Shown: positions 24,174-32,648, numbered from the stretch's first letter. The stretch: DNA of 34,587 nucleotides from Piscicoccus intestinalis NBRC 104926 (GCF_001515525.1 NZ_BCNQ01000049.1:1-34587); one strand, 5' to 3'. Notes: a model not told the origin generated them from the letters alone. Numbers and translations are program-made.

Positions 24174-25166
24174 GTGCGCAGGCAGTCCTTCACCCGCAGT
24201 CGCATCCGCTATACCCGCTGGGCCGCCGTCGCGGCGCTGGTTCCGCTGGCCCTGGCCGGCTGCAGCTCGGGCTCCGACGACACCGCCTCAGAGGGCGCGA
24301 CGGGCACGGCCAGCGGTGGGGTGCAGGTGGTTTCGCCCGGGCACCTGACGGTGTGCACGCACCTGAGCTACAAGCCGTTCGAGTTCAACCAGGACGGCCA
24401 GACGGTCGGCTTCGACATCGACATCGTCGACCTGGCCGCCAAGCAGCTGGGCCTGACCACCCAGGTCGTCGACATCGACTTCGAGCAGATCACCACCGGC
24501 GCGGTCTTCCAGGCCCAGCGCTGCGACATCGCCGCGGCGGGCATGACGATCAACGACGCCCGGCGCCAGGCCGCGCTCTTCTCCGACCCGTACTTCGACG
24601 CCACCCAGGCGCTCATCACCAAGACCGACTCCGGCGTCAACTCCATCGCCGACCTGCGCGGCAAGCGGCTCGGCGTGCAGACCGGCACCACCGGGCAGGA
24701 GTACGCGACCGCGCAGGCGCAGGCCAACGGCTACGAGCAGGTCGTCTTCGACGACATGCCGCTGCAGGTCAACGCCGTCAAGGCCGGTCGCGTCGACGCC
24801 GCGATCAACGACAACGGCGTGCTCTACGACTTCGCCAAGGACAACCCCGACACCCACGTGGTCGCCGAGTTCGCCACCGGCGAGCAGTACGGCATCTCGG
24901 CCAAGAAGGACGACCCGAACGCCAGCGCCATCATCGAGCAGGTCAACTCGGCGATCGCCACCGCCAAACAGGACGGCACGTACGACGAGATCTACAAGAA
25001 GTGGTTCGGCACGACCCCGGGCGTGCAGGAACAGGGCGCGACCGGCACCCAGTCGCCCGCGGCCACCCAGTCGCCGGCGGGCACGGAATCGCCGGCGGGC
25101 ACGGAGTCGCCGGCCGCGGGGCAGACCCCGGCCGAGACCGCCACCGCGGCGACGACGACCCCCTGA
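24174..25166 (+). CDS. amino acid ABC transporter substrate-binding lipoprotein
   Basis: This 330-residue family 3 solute-binding protein starts with a lipoprotein signal peptide (VRRQSFTRSRIRYTRWAAVA, then a hydrophobic run and lipobox LAGC). It has CTHLSYKPFEFNQDGQTVGF, FDIDIVDLAAKQLGL, RCDIAAAGMTIND and SIADLRGKRLGVQTGTTGQE. It is anchored outside the membrane and presents a polar amino acid or cystine to the permease. The last 42 residues form a TQSPAGTESPAGTESPA-type low-complexity tail. AAGGAG 6 nt before the GTG decides the start. It is the first gene of a three-gene importer operon. Confidence 0.93.
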   Translation: MRRQSFTRSRIRYTRWAAVAALVPLALAGCSSGSDDTASEGATGTASGGVQVVSPGHLTVCTHLSYKPFEFNQDGQTVGFDIDIVDLAAKQLGLTTQVVDIDFEQITTGAVFQAQRCDIAAAGMTINDARRQAALFSDPYFDATQALITKTDSGVNSIADLRGKRLGVQTGTTGQEYATAQAQANGYEQVVFDDMPLQVNAVKAGRVDAAINDNGVLYDFAKDNPDTHVVAEFATGEQYGISAKKDDPNASAIIEQVNSAIATAKQDGTYDEIYKKWFGTTPGVQEQGATGTQSPAATQSPAGTESPAGTESPAAGQTPAETATAATTTP

Positions 25167-25176
25167 CCGGGCCCTC

Positions 25177-26007
25177 GTGACCACCGCAACGACACCGAAG
25201 GCGGGGGGAACGACGAAACGCCGTTCCCCCCGCCGCCGGGCGCGCCAGCGGCGCATGGTGCAGTACGCGCTCCTCGTCGTCGTCCTGCTCCTCGCGGCGT
25301 TCATGGCCGACTGGAAACAGGTCATCGACGTCTTCTTCCGGCCCTCGCTGGTCGCCGAGACCGTCGGTCCGGGGCTGGCCCGGGCGCTGGGCAACACGAT
25401 CCTGTACACCGTCGGCGCCTTCGTCTTCGGTCTCGTGTTCGGCACCGTGCTGGCGCTCATGCGCCTGTCCAGCGTCGGGCCGTACCGCTGGCTGGCCCGC
25501 GCCTACATCGAGTTCTTCCGCGGGCTGCCCGCGATCGTCGTGTTCATCGCCTTCGGTCTGCTGCCGATCGCCTTCCCGGGCATGCGGATTCCGTTCGATC
25601 CGTACGGCACCGTGTGGGTCGCGCTGGGCATGGTCGCCAGCGCCTATCTCGCCGAGACGATCCGCGCCGGCATCCAGGCGGTACCCAAGGGGCAGGTGGA
25701 GGCGGCCCGCTCGCTCGGCATGCCCGCCGGCATGGCGATGCGCAAGATCGTGCTCCCGCAGGCGTTCCGCATCATCCTGCCGCCGATCACCAACGAACTC
25801 ATCCTGCTCGTCAAGGACTCCTCGCTGGTGTACGTGCTCGGGCTCTCGATGAGCGGGTACGAACTGACGAAGTTCGGTCGGGAGGCCTCCCAGTCGAGCG
25901 CGAACCTGACGCCGCTGGTCGTCGCCGGCTTCTGCTACCTGCTCATCACGCTGCCTCTGACGGTCCTCGTGGGCCGCCTCGAGGCCCGGTCAGCGAAGGC
26001 GAAGTGA
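25177..26007 (+). CDS. amino acid ABC transporter permease
   Basis: This 276-residue HisM/GlnP-type permease has a basic N-terminus, TM1 near 27-44, then about four more helices. The cytoplasmic EAA loop that docks the ATPase is clear ([20 protein letters not shown], then [18 protein letters not shown] and [13 protein letters not shown]). As the only permease in the operon it should work as a homodimer. The GTG start lies 10 nt after the binding-protein stop. Its TGA overlaps the ATG of the ATPase gene (TGATG), so translation is coupled. Confidence 0.93.
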   Translation: MTTATTPKAGGTTKRRSPRRRARQRRMVQYALLVVVLLLAAFMADWKQVIDVFFRPSLVAETVGPGLARALGNTILYTVGAFVFGLVFGTVLALMRLSSVGPYRWLARAYIEFFRGLPAIVVFIAFGLLPIAFPGMRIPFDPYGTVWVALGMVASAYLAETIRAGIQAVPKGQVEAARSLGMPAGMAMRKIVLPQAFRIILPPITNELILLVKDSSLVYVLGLSMSGYELTKFGREASQSSANLTPLVVAGFCYLLITLPLTVLVGRLEARSAKAK

Positions 26008-26840
26008 TGGCCACCGTTCCGCACGACCGGCCGGGTGAACAGGCCGAAGACGTCGTCGTCGTCGAGGGGCTGCACAAGTCCTTCGGCCAGCTGGAGGTGC
26101 TCAGCGGCATCGACGGCCGCATCCGCAAGGGTGAGGTCGTGTGCGTCATCGGCCCCTCGGGCTCCGGAAAGTCGACGCTGCTGCGGTGCGTCAACATGCT
26201 CGAGGAGCCGACCGCGGGGCGGATCACGGTGACGGGGGAGGAGGTCACCGACCCCGACTGCGACCTCGACGCGGTGCGCAAGGGCGTCGGCATGGTGTTC
26301 CAGCAGTTCAACCTCTTTCCGCACCTGACGGCCCTGCAGAACTGCACGATCGCGCAGAAGTCGGTGCTGGGGCGCAGCGAGAAGGAGGCGCGCGACGTCG
26401 CCCAGGCCAACCTCGACAAGGTGGGGCTCGGCGACCGCGGCCACTCGTACCCGGCGCAGCTCTCCGGTGGCCAGCAGCAGCGCGTCGCGATCGCGCGGGC
26501 CCTGTCGATGGACCCCCAGCTCATGCTCTTCGACGAGCCCACCTCGGCCCTGGACCCCGAGCTCGTCGGTGACGTGCTGTCGGTCATGCGCAGGCTCGCG
26601 GCCGAGGGCATGACCATGATGGTGGTCACACACGAGATGGCGTTCGCGCGTGACGTCGCCGACCGCGTGCTGTTCATGGACGGCGGCGTCATCGTCGAGG
26701 AGGGCCCGCCGAGCGAGGTCATCGGCAATCCCGCGCACGAGCGCACGCGCACGTTCCTGCAGCGTGTGCTGGATCCGACGCACGTCGACGCCGGAACGGA
26801 GGACGCCGCGCACGCCGAGCGGCACCGCTCCGGGGCCTGA
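26007..26840 (+). CDS. amino acid ABC transporter ATP-binding protein
   Basis: This 277-residue ATPase powers the importer. Walker [10 protein letters not shown]-loop [12 protein letters not shown], signature [15 protein letters not shown], Walker [14 protein letters not shown] and H-loop VVTHEM are all intact and typical of the GlnQ/HisP group. It has about 30 extra residues after the core, ending in a charged tail ([17 protein letters not shown]). The ATG overlaps the permease stop. The block lies between DUF2017 and murI, where M. tuberculosis has a cysteine biosynthesis module. Confidence 0.95.
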   Translation: MATVPHDRPGEQAEDVVVVEGLHKSFGQLEVLSGIDGRIRKGEVVCVIGPSGSGKSTLLRCVNMLEEPTAGRITVTGEEVTDPDCDLDAVRKGVGMVFQQFNLFPHLTALQNCTIAQKSVLGRSEKEARDVAQANLDKVGLGDRGHSYPAQLSGGQQQRVAIARALSMDPQLMLFDEPTSALDPELVGDVLSVMRRLAAEGMTMMVVTHEMAFARDVADRVLFMDGGVIVEEGPPSEVIGNPAHERTRTFLQRVLDPTHVDAGTEDAAHAERHRSGA

Positions 26841-26959
26841 CCGCACGGCTCTCGACGGAGCCGGTTCGCCCGGTTCGGGCAGGTTCGTTCCGCCCGGGCG
26901 CCGGCCCGCCGTGTCCGACGACACTGTTATTGACGTGCGGGGGCGCCCGGTTGCGCCCG

Positions 26960-26965
26960 TATTCT
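26960..26965 (+). promoter_or_regulatory. -10 box for leaderless murI
   Basis: TATTCT ends 6 nt before the GTG at 26972. A TTGACG lies at 26930 but 24 bp away, too far for a normal -35. Confidence 0.5.
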
Positions 26966-26971
26966 TGCGGT

Positions 26972-27775
26972 GTGGCGGACGCTCCCATCGGCATCTTCGA
27001 CTCCGGATACGGCGGCTTGACGGTGGCCCGCGCCGTGCTCGACCAGCTCCCGCACGAGGCGGTCAGCTACCTCGGCGACACGGCGCGCGCACCCTACGGC
27101 CCCCGGCCCATCGCGCAGACCCGGGAGTTCGCGCTCGAGTGTCTCGACAGCCTCGTCGAGACCGGGGTGAAGATGCTCGTCATCGCGTGCAACACGGCGA
27201 GCGCGGCGATGCTGCACGACGCGCGGGAGCGCTACGACGTGCCGGTCGTCGAGGTGATCCGGCCCGCGGTGCGGCGGGCGGCGGCGGCCACCCGCAACGG
27301 GCGGATCGGCGTCATCTCCACGGCCGGAACGCACCGCTCCCGCGCCTACCCGGACGCGTTCGCCGCCGCTCCGCAGCTGAAGGTCATCAGCCGCCCGTGC
27401 CCGCGGTTCGTCGAGTTCGTCGAGGCGGGGATCACCGGCGGTGAGGAACTGCTGGAGGTGGCCCGGGGGTACCTGGAGCCGCTGCAGGAGGCCGACGTCG
27501 ACACGCTCATCCTCGGCTGCACGCACTACCCGCTGCTCACCGGCGTCATCTCCTACGTCATGGGTGACCTGGTCACCCTGGTGTCCTCCTCGGAGGAGGC
27601 CGCCAAGGACGTCTACCGGGTGCTCGCCGATCGCGGGGAACTGTGCCCGGAGCGCCGCGCCGAACACTCCTTCCGCACGACCGGCGACCCGGAGGTCTTC
27701 CGCCGGTTGGCCCGCCGGTTCCTCGGCCCGGAGGTCGACCACCTGGAGGTCGAGCGGGACAGGAACGTGGCATGA
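26972..27775 (+). CDS. murI: glutamate racemase
   Basis: This 267-residue racemase makes D-glutamate for peptidoglycan from L-glutamate without cofactor. The two catalytic cysteines are C73 ([11 protein letters not shown]) and C183 (LGCTHYPLL). The substrate motif [15 protein letters not shown] and [11 protein letters not shown] are intact. The GTG start is chosen because homology starts right there and a -10 box is 6 nt upstream. It heads a block murI, MBL-fold gene, rph, rdgB that is conserved in mycobacteria and other actinobacteria. Its stop overlaps the next ATG (ATGA). Confidence 0.95.
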   Translation: MADAPIGIFDSGYGGLTVARAVLDQLPHEAVSYLGDTARAPYGPRPIAQTREFALECLDSLVETGVKMLVIACNTASAAMLHDARERYDVPVVEVIRPAVRRAAAATRNGRIGVISTAGTHRSRAYPDAFAAAPQLKVISRPCPRFVEFVEAGITGGEELLEVARGYLEPLQEADVDTLILGCTHYPLLTGVISYVMGDLVTLVSSSEEAAKDVYRVLADRGELCPERRAEHSFRTTGDPEVFRRLARRFLGPEVDHLEVERDRNVA

Positions 27776-28539
27776 GACTGCTCGCCGTCGGGTGTTCCGG
27801 CAGCTACCCCGGGCCGGAGAGCCCGGCCGCCTGCTACGTCGTCTCGGCGCAGCACGAGGGCCGCACCTGGCGGGTGGCGCTGGACTTCGGCAACGGGGCG
27901 CTGGGCGCCATGCAGCGCTACTTCGACCCGCTCGACCTCGACGCGGTCGTACTCACCCACCTGCACGCCGACCACTGCCTGGACCTGTGCGGACTGAAGG
28001 TCATGTGGTGCTATTCGCCGGTGCGCCGACCGACCGCTCCCCTGGACGTGTGGGGCCCCGCCGGCACCTCCGCGCGCATGGCCCGGGCGTACGGGGCCGC
28101 CGAGCCCGAACCGCTGGAGCCGTGCCTGAACTTCCGCACGATCCGAGCGCGAGAGCCCCTGTCGATCGGTCCGTTCACGATCACGCCCGTGCCCGTGCAC
28201 CATCCGGTCGAGGCGTTCGGTCTCCGGGTGGAGGCCGACGGCGCGGTGCTCGCCTACACCGGCGACACTGATGCGTGCGACGCGCTGACCCCGCTGTGCA
28301 CGGGCGCCGACCTCGTGCTCGCCGACTGCGCGTACATCGACGGCCGCGACGACGCCCGGGGCGTGCACATGAGCGGGTCGCGCGCCGCGCAGGCGGCCGT
28401 CGCCGCCGGCGGCGTCAAGCGGCTCATGCTCACCCACATCCCGGCCTGGAACGACCCCGAGGTCTGCCGCTCCCAGGCCGCCGAACACTGGCCCGGCTAC
28501 GTCGAACTCGCCCAGCCCGGCCACACCTACGAGCTCTAG
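27772..28539 (+). CDS. MBL-fold metal-dependent hydrolase (Rv1339-like)
   Basis: This 255-residue metallo-beta-lactamase-fold enzyme has the metal motif [11 protein letters not shown] (H63, H65, D67, H68), then [35 protein letters not shown] and LMLTHIPAW with further metal ligands. It is close in layout to RNase Z and phosphodiesterase-like members. The ortholog in the same position in M. tuberculosis (Rv1339, between murI and rphA) has been reported as an atypical class II cAMP phosphodiesterase; applying that activity here is inference from order and fold. Its start overlaps the murI stop, so it is translationally coupled. Confidence 0.88.
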   Translation: MRLLAVGCSGSYPGPESPAACYVVSAQHEGRTWRVALDFGNGALGAMQRYFDPLDLDAVVLTHLHADHCLDLCGLKVMWCYSPVRRPTAPLDVWGPAGTSARMARAYGAAEPEPLEPCLNFRTIRAREPLSIGPFTITPVPVHHPVEAFGLRVEADGAVLAYTGDTDACDALTPLCTGADLVLADCAYIDGRDDARGVHMSGSRAAQAAVAAGGVKRLMLTHIPAWNDPEVCRSQAAEHWPGYVELAQPGHTYEL

Positions 28540-28546
28540 CCGCCCG

Positions 28547-28574
28547 TTGCCGGCGGGTGGGGCGTCGTTAGGGT
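28547..28574 (+). promoter_or_regulatory. promoter of rph (leaderless)
   Basis: TTGCCG (28547-28552), a 16-bp spacer and TAGGGT (28569-28574) end 7 nt before the ATG at 28582. This is the only leaderless case here with a plausible -35. Confidence 0.5.
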
Positions 28575-28581
28575 GGCGGGC

Positions 28582-29310
28582 ATGACTCGTCACGACGGGC
28601 GGGAGCCCGATCAGCTGCGGGAGATCCGCATCACCCGCAACTGGCTCGACCACGCCGAAGGCTCCGTGCTCGTCGAGTTCGGCCGCACGCGCGTGCTCTG
28701 CGCTGCCTCCTTCACCGCGGGCGTGCCGCGCTGGCGCAAGGGCTCGGGCAAGGGCTGGGTCACCGCCGAATACGCCATGCTGCCGCGCTCCACGAACACC
28801 CGCAGCGACCGGGAATCGGTCAAGGGCCGCATCGGCGGCCGCACCCACGAGATCTCCCGGCTGGTGGGTCGCTCGCTGCGCGCGGTCGTCGACACCACCC
28901 AGCTCGGGGAGAACACGATCGTGCTCGACTGCGACGTGCTGCAGGCCGACGGCGGCACCCGCACCGCGGCGATCACCGGCGCCTACGTGGCGCTCGCCGA
29001 CGCCATCGAGACCGGGCGCCGGATGAAGGCGGTGGCGGCCAAGGCGCGGCCGCTGACCGGCTCCGTTTCCGCGGTGTCGGTGGGGATCGTCGACGGCACC
29101 CCGGTGCTCGACCTCGACTACCCCGAGGACGTCTCGGCGGGCACCGACATGAACGTCGTCATGACCGGAGACGGTCGCTTCGTCGAGGTGCAGGGCACCG
29201 CCGAGGGCGAGCCGTTCGACCGGGCGCTGCTCGACGCGCTGCTGGGGCTGGCCGAGCGGGGCTGCGCGGAGCTGACGCGGTTGCAGCGCGAGGCGCTGGG
29301 GGCGTCATGA
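28582..29310 (+). CDS. rph: ribonuclease PH
   Basis: This 242-residue phosphorolytic 3'-5' exoribonuclease trims tRNA 3' ends. Family motifs: [59 protein letters not shown], and [20 protein letters not shown] with the catalytic Asp region, then [19 protein letters not shown]. Full length and intact. The start is the ATG at 28582 behind a -10 box. The TGA overlaps the ATG of rdgB, the usual rph-rdgB coupling. Confidence 0.96.
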   Translation: MTRHDGREPDQLREIRITRNWLDHAEGSVLVEFGRTRVLCAASFTAGVPRWRKGSGKGWVTAEYAMLPRSTNTRSDRESVKGRIGGRTHEISRLVGRSLRAVVDTTQLGENTIVLDCDVLQADGGTRTAAITGAYVALADAIETGRRMKAVAAKARPLTGSVSAVSVGIVDGTPVLDLDYPEDVSAGTDMNVVMTGDGRFVEVQGTAEGEPFDRALLDALLGLAERGCAELTRLQREALGAS

Positions 29311-29966
29311 TCCCGCCGACCGAGTCCGGCGCTCTCGCGGGCGCGGGCTGGGCCGGGGGAGACCGGCGGATCGTGCTGGCGACGCGTAACTCGGGCAAGG
29401 TCGTCGAGCTGCGCGAGATCCTCGCCGACGTGCTGGCGCGTCTGGACGCGCAGCTGGTCGGTGTGGCGGAGTTCGGCGTCGCGGACGTCGTGGAGACCGG
29501 CGTGACCTTCGAGGCCAACGCGGCGCTGAAGGCGCTGACGGTGGCCCGGGAGACGGGGCTGCCGGCGCTGGCCGACGACTCCGGCCTCGCGGTCGACGTG
29601 CTCGGCGGGGCCCCAGGGGTCTTCAGCGCCCGCTGGTGCGGCCGGCACGGCGACGACGAGGCGAACCTGCGGCTGCTGCTGGCGCAGCTGGCCGACGTGC
29701 CCGACGAGCACCGCACGGCGGCGTTCGTGTGCTGCGCGGTGTTGGCTCTGCCGGACGGGCAAACTGTCGCCCGCGAGGGTGTCTTCCCCGGGACCTTGAC
29801 GCGGGAACCGCGCGGCGAGAACGGCTTCGGCTACGACCCGATCCTTCAGGTGGCGGGTCGCGACGAGACCTCGGCCGAGCTGGCTCCGGCGGAGAAGAAC
29901 GCGATCTCCCACCGCGGCAAGGCGTTTCGCGCGTTGGCCGAGGTCCTGCCCGAACTACTGGGCTGA
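29307..29966 (+). CDS. rdgB: XTP/dITP diphosphatase (non-canonical purine NTP pyrophosphatase)
   Basis: This 219-residue Ham1/RdgB enzyme hydrolyses dITP, XTP and ITP to the monophosphates, keeping deaminated purines out of DNA and RNA. Motifs: [68 protein letters not shown] and [14 protein letters not shown]. It has about 20 extra N-terminal residues ([20 protein letters not shown]) before the fold. The ATG overlaps the rph stop by 4 nt and is kept for that reason. Confidence 0.95.
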   Translation: MIPPTESGALAGAGWAGGDRRIVLATRNSGKVVELREILADVLARLDAQLVGVAEFGVADVVETGVTFEANAALKALTVARETGLPALADDSGLAVDVLGGAPGVFSARWCGRHGDDEANLRLLLAQLADVPDEHRTAAFVCCAVLALPDGQTVAREGVFPGTLTREPRGENGFGYDPILQVAGRDETSAELAPAEKNAISHRGKAFRALAEVLPELLG

Positions 29967-30071
29967 CACCGGCGCGACGGCGATCCTGCGCGTCGCCGGG
30001 CGAGCGGTCGGTGTCCTTGCGTGTCGAACCGCCCGGTCGGGGCCGTCGCGTCCACTAGGCTCAGGCGTTGC

Positions 30072-30153
30072 GCGGAAGTGGTGGAACTGGCAGACACGCA
30101 GGATTTAGGTTCCTGTGCCTTCGGGTGTGAGGGTTCGAATCCCTTCTTCCGCA
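30072..30153 (+). tRNA. tRNA-Leu (anticodon TAG)
   Basis: Acceptor GCGGAAG pairs with CTTCCGC, discriminator A, no encoded CCA. The anticodon stem CAGGA/TCCTG carries loop TTTAGGT with anticodon TAG, reading CUA and related Leu codons. A long variable arm (GTGCCTTCGGGTGT) marks a class II tRNA. T-loop GGTTCGAATCC is intact. A TAGGCT -10 lies at 30056-30061. Confidence 0.95.
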
Positions 30154-30348
30154 CTGCATGCAGCCGGGGCGGGCGCGGTCGTGTACCCGAAACTCGCTGC
30201 CGGAGAAGTCCACGGTCCAGGCAAACGTCCTGGTGACTGTTTCGGGGCCGCGCCGGGTCGTAAGTTCTCGCCGTGAACCGCCTCCAAGAAGAGGACTCCG
30301 AAGCGTTCGCGTTGTTCCTTGGGACCTTCTTTCGACTGAAGCGCGGGA

Positions 30349-30354
30349 TAGTCT
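30349..30354 (+). promoter_or_regulatory. -10 box for leaderless lipoprotein gene
   Basis: TAGTCT ends 7 nt before the ATG at 30362, with no ribosome site between. Confidence 0.45.
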
Positions 30355-30361
30355 TCGCAGC

Positions 30362-30922
30362 ATGAGGATTCGCGTGGCGGGGGCCGCGGCAGCGATGGCG
30401 ATCACGTTGAGCATTAGCGGATGTGGCTCGCAGGAGCCTACGGTCTCTGATCCGGGGGAGCAGGCGGCGCAGACCGCCTCCCCGGCTGTGGAGGCAACCA
30501 CGGCCGCGGAGGCAACGACGACAGCTGCGGAGGCAACCACAACGGCACAGGGCGCATCCGCTTTCGGGCAGGAGGCGACGTGGCCGGACGGGGTGAAAAT
30601 TCGGATCTCGGAGCCGAAGCCATTCCAGCCGTCGTCCGTGGCCGCGGTCATAGACAAGAGCGTGAAGAACTTCGTAGCCGTGGAAGTGACGTTGACGAAC
30701 GGATCTTCCGCGCCGGTGGAGGCGTCCAGGACAGTTCTACGAGCAACGTCCGGGGATGCAGAATCCAACGCGGTGTTCGATGGTGAACGCTCCACGTTTC
30801 CCACGTCCCGCGTCCTGCCGGGCAAATCGCTGAAGTGGGAGCAAGCGTTCGAGAAGCCGGGCTCGGACTTTCTCTTGACCGTGGACTGGAACTTCGCAAA
30901 CCAGCCCGTGACGTTCCAGTAA
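30362..30922 (+). CDS. predicted lipoprotein, possibly DUF4352-like
   Basis: This 186-residue protein starts with a lipoprotein signal peptide (MRIRVAGAAAAMAITLSISG, then Cys in the lipobox ISGC). A Thr/Ala/Glu linker follows with EATTAAEATTTAAEATTTA repeats. The globular part (about 75-186) has KNFVAVEVTLTNGSSAPVEA and ends LLTVDWNFANQPVTFQ, resembling DUF4352-type immunoglobulin-like domains common in actinobacterial lipoproteins. I assign no activity. Codon use is visibly less GC-biased than its neighbours (AT-rich third positions), which may mean recent gain. It follows tRNA-Leu, a place where horizontally gained genes often sit, but no integrase is seen. Confidence 0.7.
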   Translation: MRIRVAGAAAAMAITLSISGCGSQEPTVSDPGEQAAQTASPAVEATTAAEATTTAAEATTTAQGASAFGQEATWPDGVKIRISEPKPFQPSSVAAVIDKSVKNFVAVEVTLTNGSSAPVEASRTVLRATSGDAESNAVFDGERSTFPTSRVLPGKSLKWEQAFEKPGSDFLLTVDWNFANQPVTFQ

Positions 30923-31009
30923 CCGACGACGCGCCGCTACGGTCCGGATAGGCCGAAAGGCCATGATGGAGATCGCGGTGGCAACGGTGTCCTTGGCCAA
31001 CCTGCGCGG

Positions 31010-31483
31010 TCAGGGCAGCGCGACCTTCAGCGCCTTGGCGAGCGAGGCGACGTGACCGCTGGCGCGCACGTTGTACTTGGCGAGTTCGATGCGGCCCTGG
31101 GCGTCGATGACGAACGTCGAGCGGATGACGCCGGTGACCTCCTTGCCGTACAGCTTCTTGACGCCGTACGCGCCGTAGGCCGTGAGCACCTCGCGATCGG
31201 GGTCGGACAGCAGGGGGTAGGTCAGCGACTCCTTCTCCGCGAACCGCACAAGCTTGTCGATCGGGTCGGGGCTGAGCCCGTAGACCGCGTAGCCCGCCTC
31301 CCGCAGCGGCCCCAGCGAGTCGCGGAAATCACACGCCTCCTTCGTGCAGCCGGGCGTCATCGCCGCGGGGTAGACGAAGAGCACGACGCCCTGACCGGCC
31401 AGGTCGCCCAGGGAGACCGTGGTGCCGTCGTGGGCAGAAAGCGTGAACGGCGGCGCCGGGTCGCCGGGTTGGAGTCGGGCCAT
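31010..31483 (-). CDS. bcp: thioredoxin-dependent thiol peroxidase (Bcp/PrxQ peroxiredoxin)
   Basis: This 157-residue peroxiredoxin reduces hydrogen peroxide and organic peroxides. The active site TPGCTKEACDF has peroxidatic C46 and resolving C51, the PrxQ arrangement, and should be recycled by thioredoxin. Also present: GDPAPPFTLSAHDG, VVLFVYPAAM, VTGVIRSTFVIDAQG. The start is ATG 31483, with TAACCT 7 nt upstream, so it is probably leaderless. It is divergent from DUF3618 and converges on the lipoprotein gene across 87 bp that holds only a GGCC-GAAA-GGCC mini-hairpin (30951-30962). Confidence 0.94.
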   Translation of the reverse strand: MARLQPGDPAPPFTLSAHDGTTVSLGDLAGQGVVLFVYPAAMTPGCTKEACDFRDSLGPLREAGYAVYGLSPDPIDKLVRFAEKESLTYPLLSDPDREVLTAYGAYGVKKLYGKEVTGVIRSTFVIDAQGRIELAKYNVRASGHVASLAKALKVALP

Positions 31484-31490
31484 GGCGGGT

Positions 31491-31496
31491 AGGTTA
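31491..31496 (-). promoter_or_regulatory. -10 box for leaderless bcp
   Basis: Read on the minus strand, TAACCT ends 7 nt before the bcp ATG (31483), again placing the transcript start at the start codon. Confidence 0.45.
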
Positions 31497-31604
31497 TCGT
31501 CGCAACTAGGACAACCCCGCCGCGGGCTGGCCCGCCGCGCGTCGTTCGGCTCGCACGGGTGGCTGCGGCAGGACCACGCTCGCCGGCAGTGAAAGGACAC
31601 CGGA

Positions 31605-31868
31605 ATGGCTTCGCAGAACGCCTCGGCCAGCCAGATCGAGAAGGACATCGAGCACACGCGTGCTCGCCTGGCGGCCACCATCGACGAGTTGGCCTATCGG
31701 GTCACCCCCGGCAACCTGGCCAAGCGTCAGGTGGAGGCGGCCAAGGTCTCCTTCAACCAGGCGACCCGCACGAACGACGGTGCCGTGCGCTACGAGGTCG
31801 TCGGCCCCGTCGCGGCCGTCGTCGTCGGCCTGCTCGCGCTGGCCATCTACCGTCGGGTCCGTGCCTGA
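31605..31868 (+). CDS. DUF3618 domain-containing membrane protein
   Basis: This 87-residue protein has the DUF3618 motif SQIEKDIEHTRARLAATIDE, then LAYRVTPGNLAKRQVEAAK, and one C-terminal TM helix (VVGPVAAVVVGLLALAIYRR). Function is unknown; members are small actinobacterial membrane proteins. A GAAAGG ribosome site lies 8 nt before the ATG. Its stop overlaps the GTG of the GroES-like gene. Confidence 0.88.
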   Translation: MASQNASASQIEKDIEHTRARLAATIDELAYRVTPGNLAKRQVEAAKVSFNQATRTNDGAVRYEVVGPVAAVVVGLLALAIYRRVRA

Positions 31869-32205
31869 GCGATCCGGGGCGGCCAGCGCCGACGACCTAC
31901 CGATCCGCATGCTGCACGATCGAGTGCTGCTGCGGCGGGAGGGCGAAGACGGCGAGCGCCAGACCGGAGGCGGGCTGCTCATCCCCGCCACCGCCAGCCT
32001 CGGCAAACGCCTCTCCTGGGCCGATGTCGTCGCGACCGGGCAGCACGTGCGTGCCGTCAAACTCGGTGACCGGGTGCTGTTCGACCCCACCGACGAGGCG
32101 GTCGTCGAGCTTGACGGGCGCAGCTACGTGCTCCTGCGCGAGCGCGACCTGCACGCCGTCGGCGCCGCCCGCAGCGAACCCCGCGCCACCGGCCTCTACT
32201 TGTGA
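31861..32205 (+). CDS. GroES-like co-chaperonin family protein
   Basis: This 114-residue protein has the GroES (Cpn10) fold pattern: IRMLHDRVLLRREGEDGERQ, TGGGLLIPATASLG (in place of the usual TASGIVIP), GDRVLFDPTDEAVVELDGRS and YVLLRERDL. The mobile-loop region is altered (RLSWADVVATGQHV), so it may not cap GroEL in the usual way. No groEL is near. It overlaps DUF3618 by 8 nt (GTG start at 31861); a later ATG at 31909 is the alternative. Such solitary GroES-like genes beside DUF3618 occur in other actinobacteria. Confidence 0.8.
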   Translation: MPERSGAASADDLPIRMLHDRVLLRREGEDGERQTGGGLLIPATASLGKRLSWADVVATGQHVRAVKLGDRVLFDPTDEAVVELDGRSYVLLRERDLHAVGAARSEPRATGLYL

Positions 32206-32259
32206 ACTGCTCCGGCGCCGCCCGCCTTCCCGGTGGGCGGCGCCGAGCCATGCCCCCCA

Positions 32260-32339
32260 CATCCCTGAGAACTGCGTGTCGTGGTGAGAACTGCTGTTCG
32301 TGCCGCAGTTCTCACCACGACACGCAGTTTCGAGGATGG
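32260..32339. repeat. intergenic palindrome family, copy C
   Basis: Two perfect 25-bp arms (32270-32294 and 32305-32329) surround a 10-nt loop TGTTCGTGCC, with imperfect pairing further out (CATCCCTGAG against CGAGGATG). It is the cleanest copy. The left arm equals that of copy B over 30 nt. It lies 54 nt after the GroES-like stop, before tRNA-Lys. The rest of 32340-32463 holds only a possible tRNA promoter (TTTCAC 32420, TAGTGT 32445-32450). Confidence 0.9.
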
Positions 32340-32463
32340 GGCGGGCGTCGTGGGGAGCGGCGCGGGACCGGGCTGGGCGGGGTGGAGCGGTCGGCGGACG
32401 CAGGCCGTTGACCAGCCGATTTCACCCGTGCGGCCCCTCTGGGGTAGTGTTTCTCCTCGTTGC

Positions 32464-32536
32464 GCGCCATTAGCTCAATTGGCAGAGCAAGTGACTCTTA
32501 ATCACTGGGTTCGGGGTTCGAGTCCCTGATGGCGCA
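32464..32536 (+). tRNA. tRNA-Lys (anticodon CTT)
   Basis: Acceptor GCGCCAT pairs with ATGGCGC, discriminator A, no encoded CCA. Anticodon stem AGTGA/TCACT holds loop CTCTTAA with anticodon CTT, reading AAG. D-arm GCTC/GAGC and T-loop GGTTCGAGTCC are intact; 73 nt. Confidence 0.96.
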
Positions 32537-32548
32537 CTCTTGATCTGC

Positions 32549-32585
32549 GGAAACACCCCTCGCGTATCGCGAGTTTCGGGGTTCC
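32549..32585 (+). terminator. stem-loop after tRNA-Lys
   Basis: CTCGCG-TAT-CGCGAG (32559-32573) is a perfect 6-bp hairpin extended, with a bulge, by CCC/GGG and GGAA/TTCC. It lies 12 nt after the tRNA and probably ends its transcript. No T-tract follows. Confidence 0.5.
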
Positions 32586-32648
32586 ACTACCTGGTTACGA
32601 CCCGCATTCGGTCCGAGAGCGATGGACTGGCTCGGGGTCGTGCGCCGT

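Noticed and set aside
30951-30962. GGCC-GAAA-GGCC hairpin as a terminator or small RNA
   Set aside because: Only 4 bp with no T-tract; too short to support either.
7407-32339. The repeated GAACTGC palindromes as a CRISPR array
   Set aside because: Copies are single and far apart, with no regular spacers and no cas genes.
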